From positions 6,233,501 through 6,297,500 of the forward strand of contig NZ_CP120717.1 of NCBI RefSeq assembly GCF_032883915.1: 64,000 bases of DNA. Direction: 5' to 3'. The translations under genes and the position numbers were made by a program. Origin of the DNA: Endozoicomonas sp. 8E (GTDB taxonomy: Bacteria > Pseudomonadota > Gammaproteobacteria > Pseudomonadales > Endozoicomonadaceae). Under the pieces are notes generated by a model. The model was not told where the DNA came from, did no database searches, and saw nothing but the letters and a program-made list of their open reading frames with translations. Shown here piece after piece: positions 35,816 to 44,630 of this stretch (the stretch's first letter is position 1; each line of letters begins with the position of its first letter).

Positions 35816-36028
35816 TTATCTGGCCATCCCTGCCACTTAAATCCCAAGTATTTACGGTATAATGCACCTACAGCCTGAATTGCCAGACTCCAGTAGTTTA
35901 TCTCTTATTGCATCGCCTCTTTAAGGTAAAGTTTTAGAGCCGATAAGCAGGGAAATACTACCGGTTATCCAATGGGGCTGACTGACTTTTGTAGACCCAC
36001 ACCGTCTGAGGAAATCAGGAGCGAAGAA
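35816..36028. other. Intergenic region upstream of the kinase operon
   Basis: Divergent spacer between the signalling operon and the IS-split gene. A TATAAT at 35858-35863 on the + strand could be a -10 element for the split gene, but no good -35 was found. Otherwise nothing recognisable. Confidence 0.3.
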
Positions 36029-36353
36029 ATGGATGGAAAAGGTAAACTCCAGCCTCTGCGAACCGGCCCTCTACCCCCGAGGGAAACCGATCACCCAGAT
36101 AAGGAAAGGAAGGCTCAGGCAGACCATAAAACCGACCCTGTGACAAAATCAATCAAGAGCCCTTCCCGGGAAATAGGCTTAAGGTCTGACAGTCACTACG
36201 GCTCATACCCTGAAGATACAAGCCTCCGGGAGCGAGAAATCACTGCTGAAACAGTTAAAATCCAGCCGGTGCCAGATGAGGTAGATGCCAGAAGCCCCTA
36301 CCAGACCGACCAACTGCTATTTGATAATGCTCTGTCCACTACGATTGACATCC

Positions 36354-36377
36354 TCCTCCAGCTAGGTCGCTGGAGGA
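36354..36377. repeat. IS end hairpin (tnpB side)
   Basis: 9-bp perfect stem TCCTCCAGC/GCTGGAGGA with loop TAGGTC. It lies just past the 3' end of tnpB, where the guide-type omega RNA of TnpB systems usually ends. Confidence 0.75.
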
Positions 36378-36386
36378 TTCCTGTTG

Positions 36387-37643
36387 CTAGACAGCTACTT
36401 TCTCACGATTTCGCTGAAGTTCCTGCTTCTTCAAAGGCTCTAACGAACCCTCTCCACAGGCTAAAACGCTGTGCCCCAACGCTAGTATATTTTTTGCAGC
36501 CTGAATATCTGCATTCTCAGAATGACCGCAAGCCACACACTCGAATTTTGCCTGAGTATTTCTGTTTGCCTTCTCAGTGTGACCACAAGAGCTACATGCT
36601 TGGCTGGTATATGCCGGATTAACCGCAACCACTTCACCACCTAACCAGCCCTGCTTATACTCAAGCTGCCGTCTGAACTCATACCATCCCTGATCGAGAA
36701 TGGATTTGTTAAGTCCAGACTTGGCCCTCACATTTTTACCGTGTTTCTCTGCAGTGCCCTTTGCAGACTTGGACATATTCGATACCTTCAGATTCTCAAC
36801 CACAATCATTGCGTGATTTTTGCTAATTTCGGTTGAGGTTTTGTGAAGGTAATCAGCCCGACAACTGGCTATTTTACTGTGAATGCGGCTAATACGCTGA
36901 TTTTGCTTTTTCCAGTTTTCGGAGAACTTCACTTTGCGGGAGAGCTTTCTTTGTTCTCTGGCAAGCTGTCTCTCGTGTTTCCTGAAAGCATTAATCGGTT
37001 TGTACTGCTTACCGCTGGACAGCGTGACAAACTTGGCAATACCCATATCCAGACCAACCGCTTTTTCAGAAGGGTGAACCGGAGTTGTTAATTCTTGCTC
37101 GGTTTGAAAACTAATAAACCAATGGCCTGATTTACGGGTAATGGTGCAATTCTTTATCTCACCTTCTATGTTGCGAGACTTGCGGAATTTTACCCAACCC
37201 AATTTACTTGGCAGTTTTACTCTGCGATTTTCAACCTTGCAGTACTTGGAGAACTGCATGATACGAATTGAGTTATGGTGATCTTGGTTTCGCTTCTTGA
37301 AGCATGGCTTTTCAAACTGGACTTCCTTGATTTTCCCGGCTTTGAGTTTTGCCAGATCGTCAAAGTGACGTTTCCATGCCGCACCAAGATCATTCAGTTT
37401 TTGCTGCAAGGCAACGGCATTTCCCTGAGTAAGAAAGCTCGTTTCTTCGTCTTTTTTCCATACTGGAAGCCACTTGTGCATGGTATAAGATGATGGAATT
37501 TTTTCGCCAGACTCCCACTTTTCATTGCAGATGCTCAATGCTTTATTCCAGACAAAGCGAGCTGTGCCACAAAGCTGCATGAGTCTTACATGCTGCTCTG
37601 GTGTTGCCTTCAGTCTGAATTTATATGCCTTGAGAATCTTCAT
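36387..37643 (-). CDS. tnpB: TnpB, RNA-guided nuclease of IS200/IS605 elements
   Basis: 418 residues. The RuvC residues are present: Asp in AVGLDMGIAKF, Glu in MIVVENLKVSNM and Asp in ENADIQAAKNIL. The four-Cys zinc ribbon (CSSCG, CVACG) lies between the last two, and an N-terminal helix-turn-helix region is seen (RFVWNKAL). The protein looks intact and may be active. TnpB proteins cut DNA guided by an RNA made from the element's end. Here that RNA would come from the left end and carry host sequence left of the element as guide. Divergent from tnpA with 108 bases between. Confidence 0.92.
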   Translation of the reverse strand: MKILKAYKFRLKATPEQHVRLMQLCGTARFVWNKALSICNEKWESGEKIPSSYTMHKWLPVWKKDEETSFLTQGNAVALQQKLNDLGAAWKRHFDDLAKLKAGKIKEVQFEKPCFKKRNQDHHNSIRIMQFSKYCKVENRRVKLPSKLGWVKFRKSRNIEGEIKNCTITRKSGHWFISFQTEQELTTPVHPSEKAVGLDMGIAKFVTLSSGKQYKPINAFRKHERQLAREQRKLSRKVKFSENWKKQNQRISRIHSKIASCRADYLHKTSTEISKNHAMIVVENLKVSNMSKSAKGTAEKHGKNVRAKSGLNKSILDQGWYEFRRQLEYKQGWLGGEVVAVNPAYTSQACSSCGHTEKANRNTQAKFECVACGHSENADIQAAKNILALGHSVLACGEGSLEPLKKQELQRNREKVAV

Positions 37644-37751
37644 TGATGCAATCAGTGTGTTAATCTTTAATGCTTAAATTACATAGCATAAAATGGAATA
37701 TTAAGCATTAGTATATAAGAAATAAAGAAAGGCCGACACAGTGCTTATACT

Positions 37752-38117
37752 TTGCACTGCCACATTGTTTTTGTGACAAAGTACAGAAAGAAGGTGCTTG
37801 GCGAGTTGCATCTAGCCAGACTCAGAGAAATATTTTCTGAGATATGCGGAAACTTTGAGGCAGAGCTAACAGACTGCAATGGAGAGGCAGACCACGTTCA
37901 CCTGTTGGTTGAGTATTCACCCAACACGCCAGCCATTGCGAAACTAGTAAACAGTCTGAAAGCTGTTTCATCCAGACGATTAAGGCAGGAGTTTTGTGAT
38001 ATTGCAGGTGCGTACCGAAAGCCGGTTTTGTGGTCAAGATCGTACTTTGCTGGGAGCTGCGGCGGAGCCCCTCTGGAGGTAATTAAACAATACATAGAGA
38101 ACCAGAATCAGCCCTAA
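37752..38117 (+). CDS. tnpA: TnpA, Y1 HUH transposase of IS200/IS605 elements
   Basis: 121 residues from TTG 37752. The HUH motif is visible in EADHVHLLVEY, and the catalytic Tyr is in VIKQYIENQ. The conserved start of the family (KKGRHSAYTLHCHIVFVTKYR) extends upstream in the same frame to about 37722, but no ATG, GTG or TTG is found there; an ATA precedes AAGAAAGGC. Either a rare start is used or the start codon has been mutated. Transposes as single-stranded DNA. Confidence 0.85.
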   Translation: MHCHIVFVTKYRKKVLGELHLARLREIFSEICGNFEAELTDCNGEADHVHLLVEYSPNTPAIAKLVNSLKAVSSRRLRQEFCDIAGAYRKPVLWSRSYFAGSCGGAPLEVIKQYIENQNQP

Positions 38118-38136
38118 GGGGCTGAATGAAATTCAC

Positions 38137-38158
38137 CTCCCGCCTAGCTCGGCGGGAG
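38137..38158. repeat. IS end hairpin (tnpA side)
   Basis: 8-bp perfect stem CTCCCGCC/GGCGGGAG, loop TAGCTC. A second small stem (GCCC/GGGC near 38111-38122) precedes it. Confidence 0.75.
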
Positions 38159-38614
38159 CACTCTTTCAAGCGCAGGTAGAATGTTAATTCGCTACCACGC
38201 CCATCACTCACGTAACAAACTTCCATTCTGGATTCAATCAAATCGATACCCTGTTCGGCAATTTCGGGCCTATCAGCTACTGGGAATGGGTAAAAAGAAC
38301 CCTGCGCGCCATGAAATGCTTCAGGCCACAATGAGCCAACTTGAGCAGAAGTTTGTAAATCATAGAGAGGATTTAGTCAGCAAGCGATCACCTCGACACT
38401 CTGTCATTGCCTCTGACCTGTTTAATACTCTGGCAGCCATTCAGGTTTTTCTGGGCAAAACAGCTGAAGCAGAAAAAACCATTCAACAAGGCTTTGATTT
38501 TTAACCTGACAGTACCATTTTCAGCCTTCAGGATGCCCGGTACGATCTCGGAATTACTGATGAGCGTGTGCTTCAGGACTTCCCTCCCAAGTCACCCTGA
38601 AGCTTCTTGTCCAA

Positions 38615-38722
38615 TCAATAAATTGTCTTGATCAGCCAGACCATGATACTGGCCAGGCTGTAAAAAGAGCAGGTTAACAGGGCAACTTCCTGAAGGGACA
38701 ACCGATCATTCGAAACTTCCAT
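38615..38722 (-). CDS. Small membrane protein, 35 residues
   Basis: Starts MEVSNDRLSLQEV and continues with one hydrophobic segment (LLTCSFYSLASIMVWLIKTI). A strong ribosome binding site, GAGGT seven bases before the ATG, supports expression. An in-frame ATG lies seven codons further upstream, but GAGGT would then be inside the gene. It lies downstream of livF on the same strand. Function unknown. Confidence 0.55.
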   Translation of the reverse strand: MEVSNDRLSLQEVALLTCSFYSLASIMVWLIKTIY

Positions 38723-38936
38723 AATGCTTACCTCGTACTTCATAATCGCTATTCAACATTACACTTCTCAGTGTAGCGATCAGAATCGGCGCCCGAATGG
38801 CCTGCAAAACGTCAGAAGCCTTATGCTAACAGGGGTCCAGTCTGTTTCGATCCTATCAGTGTCCATAAGCAGGAATAGATGAACGGTCTTTTGATAGTCC
38901 AGACTAACTGACCGGCTGTTTTTCGCCAGAAAAGCG

Positions 38937-39656
38937 TCAGGCTCCCAGATAAGCCTTCTGAACAGCGTCGTCCGCCAACAGCTCATCACTGCCACCTTGA
39001 AGCACGATACGACCGTTTTCCAGAACATAACCCCGGTCTGCCAGTCTCAGAGCCTGATTGGCATTCTGCTCCACCAGAAAAACCGTAACGCCTTCTTCCC
39101 GGAGGCGTTCAATAATTTCAAAGATCTGCTGGATAACAATCGGTGCCAGCCCCAGACTGGGCTCATCCAGTAACAGCAAATCCGGACTGCTCATCAAGGC
39201 TCTGGCGATCGCCAGCATCTGTTGCTCTCCTCCGGACATGGTGCCGCCTCTCTGGTGCAGTCTCTCTTTCAGACGCGGGAAGAGCTCCAGTACATATTCA
39301 TAGTTTTTACGGAAAGGCTCACCATCCACAAAAAAACCACCCATAGTGAGATTTTCTTCGACGGTCAGTCTGGAAAAAATTCTCCGCCCTTCTGGCACAA
39401 CAGCAATGCCTGAGCGCATGATTTCGGAGGTAGGGCGACCTGCTAACTCCTGCCCCCTGTAGAGTATGGAGCCAGATTCGGCCCTGGGTTCACCACAAAT
39501 GGTCATCAGTAATGAAGACTTGCCAGCACCATTGGCGCCTATCAGAGTGACAATCTCACCTGCCGAGATATCTACACTGACGGCATCCAGAGCCTGGATC
39601 TTTCCATAGAAGGTTGACACGTTTCGAATGCTGAGAAGTGGTTCAGGTGCTGACAT
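38937..39656 (-). CDS. livF: High-affinity branched-chain amino acid ABC transporter ATPase LivF
   Basis: 239 residues. Walker A (LIGANGAGKSSLLMT), signature (GTMSGGEQQMLAIARAL) and Walker B (LLLLDEPSLGLAP) are intact, with the switch His replaced by Gln-rich VEQNANQAL as usual in LivF. It hydrolyses ATP on the cytoplasmic side together with LivG. Last gene of the liv cluster; separated from livG by 147 bases, an unusually wide gap within the cluster, in which no gene is seen. Confidence 0.95.
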   Translation of the reverse strand: MSAPEPLLSIRNVSTFYGKIQALDAVSVDISAGEIVTLIGANGAGKSSLLMTICGEPRAESGSILYRGQELAGRPTSEIMRSGIAVVPEGRRIFSRLTVEENLTMGGFFVDGEPFRKNYEYVLELFPRLKERLHQRGGTMSGGEQQMLAIARALMSSPDLLLLDEPSLGLAPIVIQQIFEIIERLREEGVTVFLVEQNANQALRLADRGYVLENGRIVLQGGSDELLADDAVQKAYLGA

Positions 39657-39803
39657 ACTGCTACTGCCCTTTATTTATTCTGATTGTTATTTACTCTGAC
39701 TGTCTTGAGGAGTCATGGAAGATACCAGAAATACGTTCGCAAGACAGCCCGAAGACTCATACACTGACTGGGACTACTACCGGAAGCCACCAGAAATTTG
39801 TGA

Positions 39804-40571
39804 CTACCCTTCTCCCAGATAAGCCTTGATCACTTCAGGGTTGTTGCGAATATCTTCTGGTGCACCTGAAGCAAGAGGACGCCCCTGGTTAATGACATAA
39901 ATCCGGTCAGAAATATCCATAACCAGCTTCATATCATGTTCAATCAGAAGCACAGTAACACCGTGTTGCTGTCGCAGATCAGAAATCAGCTCATCCAGCT
40001 CTGCCGTCTCATTGGGGTTGAGACCAGCGGCTGGTTCATCCAGCATCAATAACTCGGGCTGAGTCACCATACAACGGGCAATTTCCAGTCTGCGTTGCTG
40101 TCCATAAGCCAGATTACCTGCTTCACGATTGGCAAACCCGGTCAGACCAACTTTATCCAGCCAGAACTCAGCCCTATCCATCGCTTGTTCTTCACTACGC
40201 CGATAACCCGGGGTCTTAAACAACCCTGCCAACAACCCTGTATTCAGATGTCGGTGCTGGGCAACCAAAAGATTTTCCAGCACGCTCATACCCTTAAACA
40301 GACGTACATTCTGAAAGGTTCTTACAACACCGAGCCGGGCTATTTTATAACCCGGCATCTTTTCGATAGCCTGACCTTTGTATTGAACAGAGCCACCGGT
40401 CGCCTTATAAAAACCTGTGAGGCAGTTAAAAACGGTCGTTTTTCCGGCACCATTGGGCCCAATCATGGAAACAATTTCACCCGGACAGATTTTCAGCGCC
40501 ATCTGATCTACGGCCAGCAGTCCGCCAAAGCGCATACTCAGATCAGAAACGTCCAGTAAACATTCACTCAT
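39804..40571 (-). CDS. livG: Branched-chain amino acid ABC transporter ATPase LivG
   Basis: 255 residues. Walker A (MIGPNGAGKTTVFNCLTGF), signature (LAYGQQRRLEIARCM), Walker B (LLMLDEPAAGLNPNE) and switch His (LIEHDMKLVM) are intact. Forms the ATPase pair with LivF beneath LivH/LivM. Thirteen bases downstream of livM. Confidence 0.95.
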   Translation of the reverse strand: MSECLLDVSDLSMRFGGLLAVDQMALKICPGEIVSMIGPNGAGKTTVFNCLTGFYKATGGSVQYKGQAIEKMPGYKIARLGVVRTFQNVRLFKGMSVLENLLVAQHRHLNTGLLAGLFKTPGYRRSEEQAMDRAEFWLDKVGLTGFANREAGNLAYGQQRRLEIARCMVTQPELLMLDEPAAGLNPNETAELDELISDLRQQHGVTVLLIEHDMKLVMDISDRIYVINQGRPLASGAPEDIRNNPEVIKAYLGEG

Positions 40572-40584
40572 TCTGATTCCCCAT

Positions 40585-41907
40585 TTACACGCTTTCAGCC
40601 AATGATGCTGTCTTGACCGGGCTGTCCGACTCAGACTTGCCCGATTTAATCTTGATATGAGGCCGCTTCATGGGCATCAAACCTTCAGGACGCCATACCA
40701 TCATGCAAACCATCATCAACCCGAACATCAGCATTCGGTATTCCTGGAATTCACGGGCAAACTCTGGCAAAACGGTCATAATCACAGCGGCAAGAATGAC
40801 ACCGACCTGAGATCCCATTCCACCAAGCACAACAATGGCCAGAATGATGGCGGACTCGATAAAGGTGAACGACTCCGGACTAATAAAACCCTGGCGGGCA
40901 GCAAAGAAGGTACCGGCAAAGCCAGCAAATGCAGCCCCTATGGTAAATGCAGACAGTTTGATGGCCGTAGGATTCAAACCCAGTGAACGACAGGCAATAT
41001 CATCTTCACGCAACGCTTCCCAAGCTCTGCCAATAGGCATTCGAAGGAGTCGATTGATCACAAAAAGCGTGGCAATCACCAGCAACACTGCCAGTATGTA
41101 CAGAAAAATCACCTTGTACTCACTGCTGTAATCAATACCAAAGTATTCGTGGAAAGGAACATTCCCTTCTTCCTGCGCCCTGCGTCCAAATTCAAGGCCA
41201 AACAGAGTCGGTTTAGGAATCTGACTGATACCATTGGGACCACCGGTTAATGTCGTCCAGTTGTTGAGCAGGATTCGAATAATTTCTCCAAAACCCAGAG
41301 TTACGATGGCCAGATAATCCCCCCGAAGCCTGAGCACCGGAAAACCAAGAATAAAACCAAAGAAAGCAGCCAGAATACCGCCCAGTACCAGACCGCTCCA
41401 GAAGTCGAAACCCAGATATTGATTCAATAGGGCATAACTGTAGGCACCCACGGCATAAAAGCCGACATAGCCCAGATCAAGAAGACCGGCCAGGCCCACC
41501 ACAATGTTCAGACCCAGACCCAGCATCACGTAAATCAGGGCCAGAGTGGCCAGATCCACAGCGCCCCTGGAAACAAAGAATGGCCAGATCATTAATCCCG
41601 CTACTGCAAAGCAGATTAAAAGAGTTCTAGCCTCTTTGTTCCTGGTTGCTTTGGTCAGCTTTTCTGCATTAATAGATGGCAACTGTTGTTTTATTCCGGA
41701 AAGCCCCCGATCGATGGGTGCCCTGAACAGCTGGAAGAAGAAGACAGCAGCCACACCCGCTGCTATCCAGTAGAGGGAAGAAGGGTCGGCTAATGTCACC
41801 TCAAGTCCAACACCCGAGGGCTCAAGACGAACCCCCATCATCAGGCTGGTTAAAATCAGCAAAACGACTGCCGAGAGTATTGCCGGAGTAAAGCGTAATG
41901 ATTTCAT
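40585..41907 (-). CDS. livM: Branched-chain amino acid ABC transporter permease LivM
   Basis: 440 residues, multi-spanning. Conserved permease segments [20 protein letters not shown] and the coupling region [20 protein letters not shown] are present. About 120 residues at the N-terminus precede the conserved core, with two or three extra hydrophobic segments, as in longer proteobacterial LivM proteins. Its ATG overlaps the livH stop by four bases. Confidence 0.95.
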   Translation of the reverse strand: MKSLRFTPAILSAVVLLILTSLMMGVRLEPSGVGLEVTLADPSSLYWIAAGVAAVFFFQLFRAPIDRGLSGIKQQLPSINAEKLTKATRNKEARTLLICFAVAGLMIWPFFVSRGAVDLATLALIYVMLGLGLNIVVGLAGLLDLGYVGFYAVGAYSYALLNQYLGFDFWSGLVLGGILAAFFGFILGFPVLRLRGDYLAIVTLGFGEIIRILLNNWTTLTGGPNGISQIPKPTLFGLEFGRRAQEEGNVPFHEYFGIDYSSEYKVIFLYILAVLLVIATLFVINRLLRMPIGRAWEALREDDIACRSLGLNPTAIKLSAFTIGAAFAGFAGTFFAARQGFISPESFTFIESAIILAIVVLGGMGSQVGVILAAVIMTVLPEFAREFQEYRMLMFGLMMVCMMVWRPEGLMPMKRPHIKIKSGKSESDSPVKTASLAESV

Positions 41908-42830
41908 ACTTTTTCAACCTCCGGCTTGCCCAGAAGGCCGGTCGGCCTGAACAGAAGAATCAGAACGAGGAGACTGAAGGCGACAACGTCCTTATATTCC
42001 GCACTGAAGTAACCTGCGGTGAAGGCTTCCGTGACCCCCAGAATCAAACCACCCAGCACAGCTCCGGGTATACTTCCGATTCCTCCCAGCACGGCGGCAG
42101 TGAATGCTTTAAGACCTGCCATAAAACCGATGTGGGGATTGATTACCCCGTAATACATCCCGAGTAATACACCGGCTACCGCAGCAAGAGCGGCCCCGAT
42201 CACAAAAGTGATCGAAATAATCTGATGAGTGTTGATACCCAACAGCCCGGTCATGCCAAGATCTTCAGCACAAGCTCTGCAGGCTCGCCCCATTTTTGAC
42301 TTGGAGATAAACAGAGTCAGGGCCGTCATGGCAATAAACGTCACCACAAAGATAATTAACTGCATGTACGACACAGTGGCATTAAAACCGTCTTCAGGAC
42401 CAAAGGTCCAGCCACCACTGATCATGCTGGGCATGGCTATATCCCTTGATCCCTGGGCCAGGCGGACATAGTTCTGCAGGAAAATGGACATACCAATGGC
42501 AGAAATCAGGGCAATCAGTCGGTTACTGTTTCGCAAGGGTCGATAAGCAACCCTCTCCACCGCAAAGCCATAGGTACTGGTGATAATAATGCTGATGACA
42601 AAGGCGGAAACCAGCATCAGTGAAACACTGTCTATTCCCATCATCGCTAACGCGGCCAGTACCGCAAAAGCGATGTAACTGCCAATCATGTAGATCTCAC
42701 CATGAGCAAAATTGATCATGCCAATAATGCCGTACACCATGGTATAACCGATAGCAATCAGAGCGTACGTACTGCCTATCGTCAGCCCGTTAAGCAGTTG
42801 CTGAATAAGGTAAAAACCTGAATCCCCCAT
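41904..42830 (-). CDS. livH: Branched-chain amino acid ABC transporter permease LivH
   Basis: 308 residues, hydrophobic, with [21 protein letters not shown] and [14 protein letters not shown] near the N-terminus and [20 protein letters not shown] as the ATPase-coupling region. Partner of LivM in the membrane channel. In most gammaproteobacteria livK precedes it directly; here livK is 12 kb upstream, behind the restriction island. Confidence 0.95.
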   Translation of the reverse strand: MGDSGFYLIQQLLNGLTIGSTYALIAIGYTMVYGIIGMINFAHGEIYMIGSYIAFAVLAALAMMGIDSVSLMLVSAFVISIIITSTYGFAVERVAYRPLRNSNRLIALISAIGMSIFLQNYVRLAQGSRDIAMPSMISGGWTFGPEDGFNATVSYMQLIIFVVTFIAMTALTLFISKSKMGRACRACAEDLGMTGLLGINTHQIISITFVIGAALAAVAGVLLGMYYGVINPHIGFMAGLKAFTAAVLGGIGSIPGAVLGGLILGVTEAFTAGYFSAEYKDVVAFSLLVLILLFRPTGLLGKPEVEKV

Positions 42831-43130
42831 TCCACGACCTCGTTTTTTATTTTTGTAAACGTTGTTTTTTCTACTATTTTTTACTTCTCTTCAGAGGGTT
42901 TGCTCTGACTCAGCCACAAGAAAGTCTGCGAAATATCCTCCTGGATCTGTCTGGGTCAAAACCCATATATCAGGGCTGAAGATCTATAAAACCCCCTCAA
43001 TGTCGGGCCGATTCTCTCACACGACAAAGGCTCTTGGTAGGGATGGAACAAAAAAATAGCTGGCGGAAAATTCCCCCATTAATCAGGGCCGTATTGCAAC
43101 TGAATTCAGCCGTATTACACGAGATTCACT
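42831..43130. other. Junction between livH and the restriction island
   Basis: 300 bases between divergent livH and the first nuclease gene. A T-rich stretch lies just upstream of livH. No gene, repeat or clear promoter recognised. One edge of the island must lie here. Confidence 0.4.
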
Positions 43131-44183
43131 ATGAATAAGCAAAACCAAACCGTTAACCTGAGCCTCAATAAGGATTATAAAAACTGGCTGAAAGCTCTGA
43201 AACAGAAGGTACTGTCAACCCAGCTCAAAGCAGCGGTTCAAGTAAATTCGACCTTACTGGCTTTTTACTGGGAATTGGGGGAGGACATTGTTCGTAGACA
43301 GGCTCAGGCTAACTGGGGCGACGGCTTCCTGAAACAACTTAGTAAGGATTTAATGGCGGAATTTCCTGAAATCAAAGGGTTTTCAGAGCGTAATCTTAAA
43401 TATATCCGCCAGTGGTTTCTCTACTACTCTGGGCAGCAGGCAATTGGGCAACAGGCTGTTGCACAATTAATGCAGGTACCTTGGGGGCACAATTTGCAAA
43501 TTATCAGTAAGTGTAAAAGCGTGCCAGAAGCCCTTTATTACGTGAGAAGTACTATTGAGCATGGCTGGAGCCGGAGCGTGCTCACCCATCAGATAGAAAG
43601 TGGTCTCTGGCAGCGTGAGGGGCAAGCCATCAGTAACTTTAATACCACCCTGCCAGCCATACAATCTGATCTGGCACAACAAACCCTGAAAGATCCTTAC
43701 GTGTTTGATTTCCTGAGCTTGACCCAAAACTACAACGAACGTGAGTTTGAGCAGGGTTTGACGGAGCATATCACCCAGTTTTTGCTGGAATTAGGGGCCG
43801 GGTTTGCATACGTGGGTAAGCAGTTTCATATTCAGGTGGGGCAACGGGATTTTTATATCGACCTGCTGTTTTACCATATCCGGCTTCATTGTTATGTGGT
43901 GATCGAGCTGAAGACGGTAGATTTTGAACCAGAACACGCAGGCAAACTGAACTTTTATATCAGGGCCGTGGACGAACTGCTGCGAAAAGAGGGTGATACG
44001 CCCACCATTGGCATCCTGTTGTGCAAGAACAAAGACAAGCTGGTGGCAGAGTATTCCCTCAGTGATATGCAAAAGCCCATTGGCGTCTCGGAATACCAGC
44101 TCACTCAATCACTGCCGGAAAATCTGCAATCGCAGTTGCCCAGTGTGGAAGAGATTGAACAGGAATTGAGGGGTGGGAGATGA
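43131..44183 (+). CDS. PDDEXK nuclease-domain protein (DUF1016/YhcG family), copy 1
   Basis: 350 residues. The N-terminal DUF1016 domain ([44 protein letters not shown]) is followed by a PDDEXK-type nuclease domain. Its Asp (DFYIDLLFY, about residue 243) and E-X-K (VVIELKT, about 260) are intact. DUF1016 proteins are common beside type I restriction genes, with roles still poorly defined. Very close in sequence to copies 2 and 4. Contains a 27-nt palindrome at 43442-43468 coding AIGQQAVAQL just before PWGHN. Confidence 0.88.
   Translation: MNKQNQTVNLSLNKDYKNWLKALKQKVLSTQLKAAVQVNSTLLAFYWELGEDIVRRQAQANWGDGFLKQLSKDLMAEFPEIKGFSERNLKYIRQWFLYYSGQQAIGQQAVAQLMQVPWGHNLQIISKCKSVPEALYYVRSTIEHGWSRSVLTHQIESGLWQREGQAISNFNTTLPAIQSDLAQQTLKDPYVFDFLSLTQNYNEREFEQGLTEHITQFLLELGAGFAYVGKQFHIQVGQRDFYIDLLFYHIRLHCYVVIELKTVDFEPEHAGKLNFYIRAVDELLRKEGDTPTIGILLCKNKDKLVAEYSLSDMQKPIGVSEYQLTQSLPENLQSQLPSVEEIEQELRGGR
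43442..43468. repeat. 27-nt palindrome inside nuclease copy 1
   Basis: 13-base arms around a single central base, one mismatch: AATTGGGCAACAG, G, then CTGTTGCACAATT. Confidence 0.75.
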
Positions 44184-44206
44184 GTGGTAGTCTATCCGGC
44201 GGTATA

Positions 44207-44240
44207 TTTGACATCCTTCTCCAGCTTACGCGCTGCGCAG
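44207..44240. mobile_element. Solo IS200/IS605-like end
   Basis: TTGACATCCTTCTCCAGC closely matches the tnpB-side end of the element at 36345 (TTGACATCCTCCTCCAGC), but no transposase follows and the hairpin is incomplete. Probably the remnant of an excised or decayed copy. Confidence 0.4.
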
Positions 44241-44390
44241 ACAATGTGACAACCTTTCAAAAGCAAATTGCCGTTGCTGTTTTCCCATATGGGACATTTC
44301 AGAGCGATAATTCAGTTCCCCAGCTATCTCAGCATGCGTCATATCTTTGATTGCAGAATATTTATCCAGAGAAAACCAGCCAGGCAGTTC
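44226..44390 (-). pseudogene. Gene fragment resembling a short N-terminal domain
   Basis: On the - strand a frame of 54 codons without a proper start reads ELPGWFSLDKYSAIKDMTHA and continues EIAGELNYRSEM. This has the look of real protein sequence, perhaps the N-terminus of a family such as DUF6387 whose members begin with LPxWF..YxAL; that match is from memory. It is cut off downstream by the IS-like end. Confidence 0.35.
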
Positions 44391-44630
44391 TTATTATTTT
44401 ACTTATTATTGCCATTACCTATTAGACGACAATAACAATATGCCCTTACGATTCAGAGACTTGAATTTTTATAGTTTTCGAATGTGCAACCCTGAACGCC
44501 AGAGCTTGGGTAAACATATTTAGCTATTCATTAATACTGAACGTTTGATGTACTCTAGCAGCATCAAAGTCAATCAAATGGTCACTTTTGCTGACTCTTC
44601 TGCCAGCCAAAAGTCCAATCTGGTCAAGAT
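44391..44630. other. AT-rich region upstream of hsdM
   Basis: About 240 bases, AT-rich, no coding sequence seen. It probably holds the hsdM promoter, but no clear -35/-10 pair was found and the ribosome binding site of hsdM is weak (AAG, few bases before ATG). Confidence 0.35.

Larger units (their letters stand above)
36348..38169. mobile_element. IS200/IS605-type insertion sequence
   Basis: About 1.82 kb with divergent tnpB (-) and tnpA (+) and no inverted terminal repeats, but an imperfectly related hairpin near each end: TCCTCCAGC/GCTGGAGGA (36354-36377) and CTCCCGCC/GGCGGGAG (38137-38158). TTGA lies at the left junction and TTTCAA at the right. Exact ends are uncertain by a few bases. 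The family moves as single-stranded DNA next to a short target motif, here perhaps TTGA. Confidence 0.88.
36029..38600 (+). pseudogene. Unknown gene interrupted by an IS200/IS605-type element
   Basis: The 5' part runs from ATG 36029 (AGGAG seven bases upstream) to about 36347 and codes a polar, charged, Pro-rich sequence. The 3' part starts at about 38170 and reads RYHAHHSRNKLPFW to QVFLGKTAEAEKTIQQGFDF, stop at 38502-38504. Cutting out the 1.82-kb element joins the two parts in the same frame. After the TAA at 38502 the same frame continues with convincing coding sequence (DSTIFSLQDARYDLGITDER) to TGA at 38600, so there is probably also a nonsense mutation. An upstream in-frame ATG at 35972 has a poor ribosome binding site. 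No known family recognised. Confidence 0.6.

Noticed and set aside
35972..36622. A single 216-residue gene running into the tnpB region
   Set aside because: The part beyond about 36347 is antisense to tnpB and belongs to the IS element; the host frame resumes after the element.
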